Assembly (NCBI RefSeq): GCF_018139145.2
Contig: NC_059476.1
Location: forward strand, 4,091,501 to 4,155,500
From: Gymnogyps californianus
Taxonomy: Eukaryota; Chordata; Aves; Accipitriformes; Cathartidae
Direction of reading: 5' to 3'
DNA length: 64,000 nucleotides
Shown here: one piece after another, positions 59,511-64,000 of the stretch
How positions within the stretch are numbered: the first letter of the stretch is position 1
Layout of the letters: each line of letters begins with the position of its first letter
Position numbers and translations under genes: made by a program
Notes under the pieces: model-generated
The model's input: only the letters and a program-made list of their open reading frames with translations
Databases searched by the model: none
Told to the model about the DNA's origin: nothing

Positions 59511-59833
59511 TTATTCATCTGTTTGCTGGGGGAAATTTGTAAAAGGAGGTGAATAAAACGCAGGGGTCAAATTAGTATATGCGTTTCTTCTGCACTAAGG
59601 CACAGGTATCGTGGACTCAATAGCTATTCAGAATGAACAATCACTCCAACATAAGAGTTTTTACTGAGGCATCGGCGGCTCTTTAAAATCGCAGTTCTTG
59701 TGTACTTTTTTCATGCTGGGTCCCGATCATTACAGGTTCCAGCTGAGCAGCTGTCAATTTGGGCTTACCTCGCTTCTAGGATCCCAGTTGGGAAAGCCTT
59801 GTTAAACTCTCATATTGCAAAGCAATCAAACAT

Positions 59834-59856
59834 GTTTGTTTGTTTGTTTGTTTGTG
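59834..59856. repeat. (GTTT)n microsatellite
   Basis: Five to six GTTT units in a row. Confidence 0.9.
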
Positions 59857-60399
59857 ATGATTTATGCTTTGATTAGGCATTTGATATTACACTGGTTAGG
59901 GTAAGGTGCAAGCAATCTCTTGAAACAGTGCCAGCACTAAGTCAATATTTCATTAAGACTCATTTATGAGAGAGCAGATGAAGTACTACAGTGAGGTCTC
60001 TACACGTTTCATATGCATCTATTTGGGTAAGGCAGCTGATTTTTTTATGTATATATTTAGATACTTGCTATAGTTATAACTGGTACAATTCCTAATGTAG
60101 GAACAGTCATAATGATAAAAAGTGTCTTTTATGGACAAAATTTAATCTACTTCCCTAAAAAAAAAGTGATTGTAAATATGTGAGTGTAAAGACATTGATA
60201 TTGCTATATCTGCACGGATGTGTAGACAAAGCTGTACAGAACAGTGGGAAAGTTTGGAAGAAGAGCCTGGGCAATATCGAGACCAGGCTGTGCTGCCTGT
60301 GGCAGGATTTATTTGTAGTATTTTTGGAAAGGGCATGTATTTCCTCCCCAGCTTTTCCCTTATACTGAATCTCTTTGCTCTCTGTATCGCACACAGCTA

Positions 60400-60740
60400 A
60401 TCCACACGGTGTGACCCACACTTGCCAGTTCAGCCGGGGCGGCAGCAGCACCGGGGTCCGTCCGTGCCCCACGCTCAGCCCGGGCACCGGCAGTGAGCTC
60501 CCCTCCGGCAGCCACGTGCGGCTCCCGCTGCCGTGCTCGTCCAAGGCGGGACAACGAAAGCAACAACAGCTTTTAAGACAATGGAAATTGCCAAGAAGTA
60601 GATACAAAACCAAATGCAGAGCCGGCTGAGAGATATAAAATGCAGGAGTACGGGCCGGGCGCGTTGCAAGAGCTCTCCTTGGCAGGCAGTGTCTGTTGAA
60701 GGGACGCTGCCTGTTTACGCTGACGGGTGCACGCTTCTCC
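60400..60740. other. CpG-richer patch
   Basis: CpG dinucleotides are frequent around 60430-60560 and again near 60650-60725, in contrast to the CpG-poor flanks. A pyrimidine run with CACACAG at about 60376-60398 could act as a 3' splice site on the plus strand. No conserved protein or promoter motif supports a gene start. Confidence 0.35.
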
Positions 60741-61374
60741 TGGAGACTCAAAGGAGAAAATGTCTTTTGCTTATATGAGAGTCCAGAGACACCTTTTTAC
60801 TCCAAAAGAGAATTTTCTCAAACACGGTAGCACTATAATGCACCATATGAGTGAGATGCACGCAAGTAAGTTGTTGGCCAGATGAGGATACATCCACAAG
60901 ATGAGCTCCTCAGCGGGTACCCACTGACAAGGAAGGCTTGAGCACCGCAGAAAGTCTCGTGTCAAGTGAATGAATGAAGTGAAATGTAACTCTGGCCCTG
61001 ACAAACAGTTGGCACCGGTGCCGCTGGGGAAGATTAATGCCTCCCTTCTCCTTACCTGCACCGACATGATGTTCTCTGACACTCAGATCTAATTGTAGGA
61101 GCTGAGGTGTAGGAAATGTCACCCTCGCTTAAAACGTTATCACGTAATCGGTCTGCGATGATGTGGAGACAAACAGGAGGTTAACAGATAGGTCTTTATC
61201 TTCTGCATGCGGAAGAAGGCCTGCGTGTCTGCCACAACGATAGCAATCGCTGTGGTATGCGCTTTCCTGTGCTGGGAGGGAAATTATAAAGTGAGGTCAA
61301 CATACTCGATGAGATGCTGCCAAAATATGTATTTCCTTTCTACAAACCTTTTTTGAAGAAAAGCCTCATGCTGG

Positions 61375-61500
61375 AGACTGTAATTAATAAAGGAGATATT
61401 TATACAGTGTGACAAAATTTACCAGTCACTTTATAAACATAGATGATCCATGTTCCCTGTCCCAAAGCACTTACAGTCTAAAAAAGGCAAGAGACAGAGA
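61375..61500 (-). mobile_element. MIR-like ancient repeat, antisense
   Basis: TATTTATACAGTGTGACAAA, CAGTCACTTTATAAACATAG, GTCCCAAAGCACTTACAGTC and AAAGGCAAGAGACAGA follow the antisense order of a MIR-type element (TATTTATA.AG.GCTTT, then CCCAAAG.GCTTACA.TCT). The part that should follow is replaced by the purine-rich tract. Confidence 0.5.
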
Positions 61501-62260
61501 GCAGTTTAGATGAGGGAGAGAGCAGGCATAATTAATGGTGAGAAGGAAGACGATGGGTTGCAGGGAAGGCTTCATGAGAAGGGAAAGCTTCATCATGGAA
61601 ATCGAGGTGGTTGTAAGGTGAGGATGGAAAAGTTGAAGATTAAGGCAAAAGTGTTTTGAAGGGGCAGGTACAGATGTGGGCACACATCTGGGAGCAGAGG
61701 TTCAAGCAGCGATGCTGGTGGAGCGACTGATGAGAAAGCTGTGGCGGGGCTCGAGAGGTCTGGAGGGGCAGAGGGAAAGGAAGATGTTGTGGAGCAAAAG
61801 AGCTTCAGGACGTGGGCTTTCATCGAGCAGCAGCCTCAGCGGAGGGGATGAGCGGAGGGCTGGAGAGCCCTGCGAGCTGGGAAAGGCGCTGGACCGAGGG
61901 GAGCTAAGGGAAAGGTGGAGAGCCAGCGATGGAGAAGGGAAGAAAAGACGAGGAGTCCTTGCAGAAAATGCTGAATGAATGTGCGGTGGAGAGAGGAGAA
62001 GTAGGAACGCAAAGCTGCAGAAAGGAGAGGAAGCGAGATAAAGGAAAGGAAGTTCAGGCAGCAAGAGTTAAGAACTTTGTTTTAAGTCTCCAACTTAATT
62101 TTGGAGACAAGGGAGGAAAATAAATAAGAATGATAGAGAAGTGAGTGGGATTAGGGGAAGTGCTTGAAGATAAGCAAGGCAAGAAGGTAAAAAGCAAAAG
62201 ACAAAGGCGGGCAGGCAGCACGGGGGAAGAATTAATTACGGTCGGGCAACTGGAGGGGAC
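61455..62260 (+). other. Long purine-rich tract
   Basis: About 800 bp with strong A/G bias on the plus strand; 46 of the 60 bases at 61741-61800 are purines. GAGAGG and GGAAAGG-like words recur without a fixed period. The long minus-strand frame 61702-62064 is a by-product, since its product is almost only Ser, Pro, Leu and Phe. The origin is unknown; it may be part of the adjoining old repeat. Confidence 0.7.
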
Positions 62261-63299
62261 GGCGAAGAAACCAAGGAGCCCGATCCGCTTCTGACGTTGT
62301 AATTTTTCTCCTGTGGTGGGAAAAAAGAAATTAAGATTATTTTCAAATAGCTGGGCAGTAAAACTGGGGCCTTGCAACTACCCCCAGCCTGTCACTGCTT
62401 GATTCAACCCCACTTGTGCGTTGGCTGGTGGCATGACCGGGGGGTTTGCCATGAATACTGTAAGAGGCAATGCTGCAGCTATGTTACGCATGGTGAAATT
62501 GGTCCTTATCCAAAAACCACGGAGTTCAGGCAATTCAAATATACAGTAGTTTCCAATATTCCCTCGGAAAGATAAAGTCTATGTCTGTCTGAGTTTTGAA
62601 GTAGTAAAATGCCACAGTATTTTTAGTCTTTGTTTGATCAAAGAAAAATGAACCAGATAGACAAGTAAAAAATTACCCAGGAGCTGAAGTCACTGGTGAT
62701 GTCTTTTATTGCGCTATCATACAAATAGGAAGGATGTTCTTTTCATCTGACATAATGAAAAATGTATACCCTTTTCAAACTCACTGGTATTAATTCTGAA
62801 GTTAGCCCAAAAAAACCCCCCAGACGTTACCTAGAACTTGACGACTTCTGATTAATTTAATAGGAAAAGTCTCTTGATATCAAATACCAGCTACTGTTCA
62901 GGAAAAGGTGAAGAGAATATGAATTTTATTTTAAACCCGTCTATTACGTATAAGTAATGATAAAGAGCAATTTTCAGACTTTTCTCATACTAATATTTAT
63001 TGTTCATATTAGATTAATCAGGATGGAAGTGTTCTCCTAAGAGGTAGGGACGATTCACTCCCGAGTAGGTGCAGCTCAGAGCGCTATCCAATCAAGCAGG
63101 CAAAGTAAGATTTTTATCCCATGTGAAAAATGTTTTCTATGCCAAAATACCAGTGCCTTTGCATCATGGAGGTGTCAGCCAACGCTGGGGCCACGTTGTG
63201 CAAGGTATGGGGGGCACTTGGAGCAAGACGTCCTCCGTCCTCCCTTGCTAGGAGTCCAGTTGGAGACCAGAAACAAAGTGGTGGCGGTGTACGACTGGG
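62261..63299. other. AT-rich noncoding stretch
   Basis: No gene or repeat family was identified. Short A and C runs occur near 62808-62822. Confidence 0.55.
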
Positions 63300-63410
63300 G
63301 ACAGACACCCACAGTTAAGCGACTTTCCCAGGGTGGCACAGGAAGTCTATGGCAGAAATAAAACCTGAAATCAGATCTCTTGGGTCCCGTCCAGTTCCTT
63401 AACCAGAAAA
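63300..63410 (-). mobile_element. MIR-like ancient SINE, antisense
   Basis: ACAGTTAAGCGACTTTCCCA, GGGTGGCACAGGAAGTCTAT, GGCAGAAATAAAACCTGAAA, CAGATCTCTTGGGTCCCGTC and CAGTTCCTTAACCAG follow antisense MIR text in order (AAGTGACTTGCCCA...CAC.CAG...GGCAGA...GAACCCAG.TCTC...CTAACCA). Confidence 0.65.
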
Positions 63411-64000
63411 AGCTCTTGCCACGTCCTGTGCAAGCAAAGTCAACGCACGTGCGGCAGCCCCTGCAAAGCAGACCCCGAGCTACAGTAACAGCAGGCTGTT
63501 GGGTCTCCTTTGGGGTCTTACTCCGCACTTTTTAAAGCTGATGGCGAAAGTCCCGCTGAATTGAATGGCCAACAGTCAAGCCCTGAGGTGTTTTCATGCG
63601 AATTATGTCTTTCATTTCATTTTGCATGATGTCAGTGAAAATGCATTCCTAGCACACAGCCCGTTGTGGTTTTGAACCTAGTGATGGCCATATCTAGCCT
63701 GTGTTTATAGCCTTGCCTTTGTACCTTATTAGGGTACCTTTACACTGTAGTAAGGAGAAGCATATGCTTTCACATGCAGATTTTTATGGCAATTCATAAA
63801 GGCTTCTTTTGAGCTACGATTTATCACAAAACACAGTAGAAGTTAGTGAAATTTTGAGCTGAATTTGGAAGGCAAAAGAAGATCCCTCCCAAAATACAGT
63901 TTAGGGATATATTCCTGCATCCACAAAGTATTCCCAAATAAATGGGAAATACAGTTCCTGGCTGTGCCACTGGGTGGTATGTGATTGAGGTGCAGCCAGA
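63411..64000. other. Noncoding stretch, no gene recognised
   Basis: Ordinary AT-leaning sequence to the window edge. Nothing was identified. Confidence 0.55.

Larger units (their letters stand above)
59511..61374. other. Noncoding stretch containing a CpG-richer patch
   Basis: It holds a (GTTT)n repeat (59834-59856) and the CpG-richer patch at 60400-60740. The longest frame, 60155-60751 minus (198 codons), opens with TTG and shows no domain. No exon is called. Confidence 0.5.

Noticed and set aside
60155..60751. 198-codon frame, minus
   Set aside because: It opens with TTG, runs through a GC-rich patch with few stops, and has no recognisable content.
61702..62064. 120-codon minus frame rich in Ser, Pro and Leu
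   Set aside because: The complement of a purine-rich tract yields such low-complexity protein automatically.
1..64000. tRNA, snRNA, rRNA or CRISPR features
   Set aside because: A read-through for B-box-like GGTTCGAATCC, U6 and U1/U2 starts, and regularly spaced direct repeats found none. A covariance-model scan would be the decisive test.

Overview
This window looks like nuclear DNA from a vertebrate, most likely a bird or another sauropsid. Two signals point that way. One is an LTR retrotransposon whose termini and U3 text I know from bird genomes. The other is a CR1 LINE 3' end with the ATTCTATG-type tail repeat at 53252-53344. The rest is AT-leaning, CpG-poor sequence with no open frame longer than 223 codons. 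Most of the longer frames lack an ATG or run across recognisable repeats. I find no protein-coding host gene, no exon I can defend, and no structural RNA gene. The window is best read as a gene desert or the inside of a very large intron. It contains no operon, CRISPR array or bacterial feature.

The clearest feature is an endogenous retrovirus remnant at 2191-3234 on the minus strand. It has a complete 605-bp LTR (2630-3234), an 18-nt primer binding site matching the 3' end of tRNA-Lys(CUU) (2605-2622), 393 bp of leader, and only the last 21 bp of a second LTR (2191-2211). A 5-bp duplication (TACTT) flanks it exactly, so both ends appear to be true integration ends. All of gag, pol and env is missing. 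The leader holds a short hydrophobic open frame whose stop codon falls on the junction. A 39-bp piece of a similar LTR end lies at 58304-58342.

The other recognisable content is old. CR1-type LINE pieces lie at 1257-1282, 12466-12680, 27683-27862, 53252-53344 and 58737-59510. The last one carries an unrelated SINE-like insert near 59105-59229. MIR-like (CORE-SINE-type) fossils lie near 16735-17050, 33715-33850, 35425-35565, 54030-54235, 55430-55480, 57800-57900, 61375-61500 and 63300-63410. These were recognised by eye from remembered consensus text, so their edges are approximate.

Between the repeats there are two long purine-biased tracts (15041-15660 and 61455-62260), GC- and CpG-richer patches (37740-39360, 43745-44100, 60400-60740), short tandem duplications, several hairpins, and a pair of adjacent palindromes at 33531-33567 with POU-like cores. 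I see no clearly new biological system. The best leads are the unusual structure of the retroviral remnant and a few candidate regulatory blocks that need a cross-species alignment.
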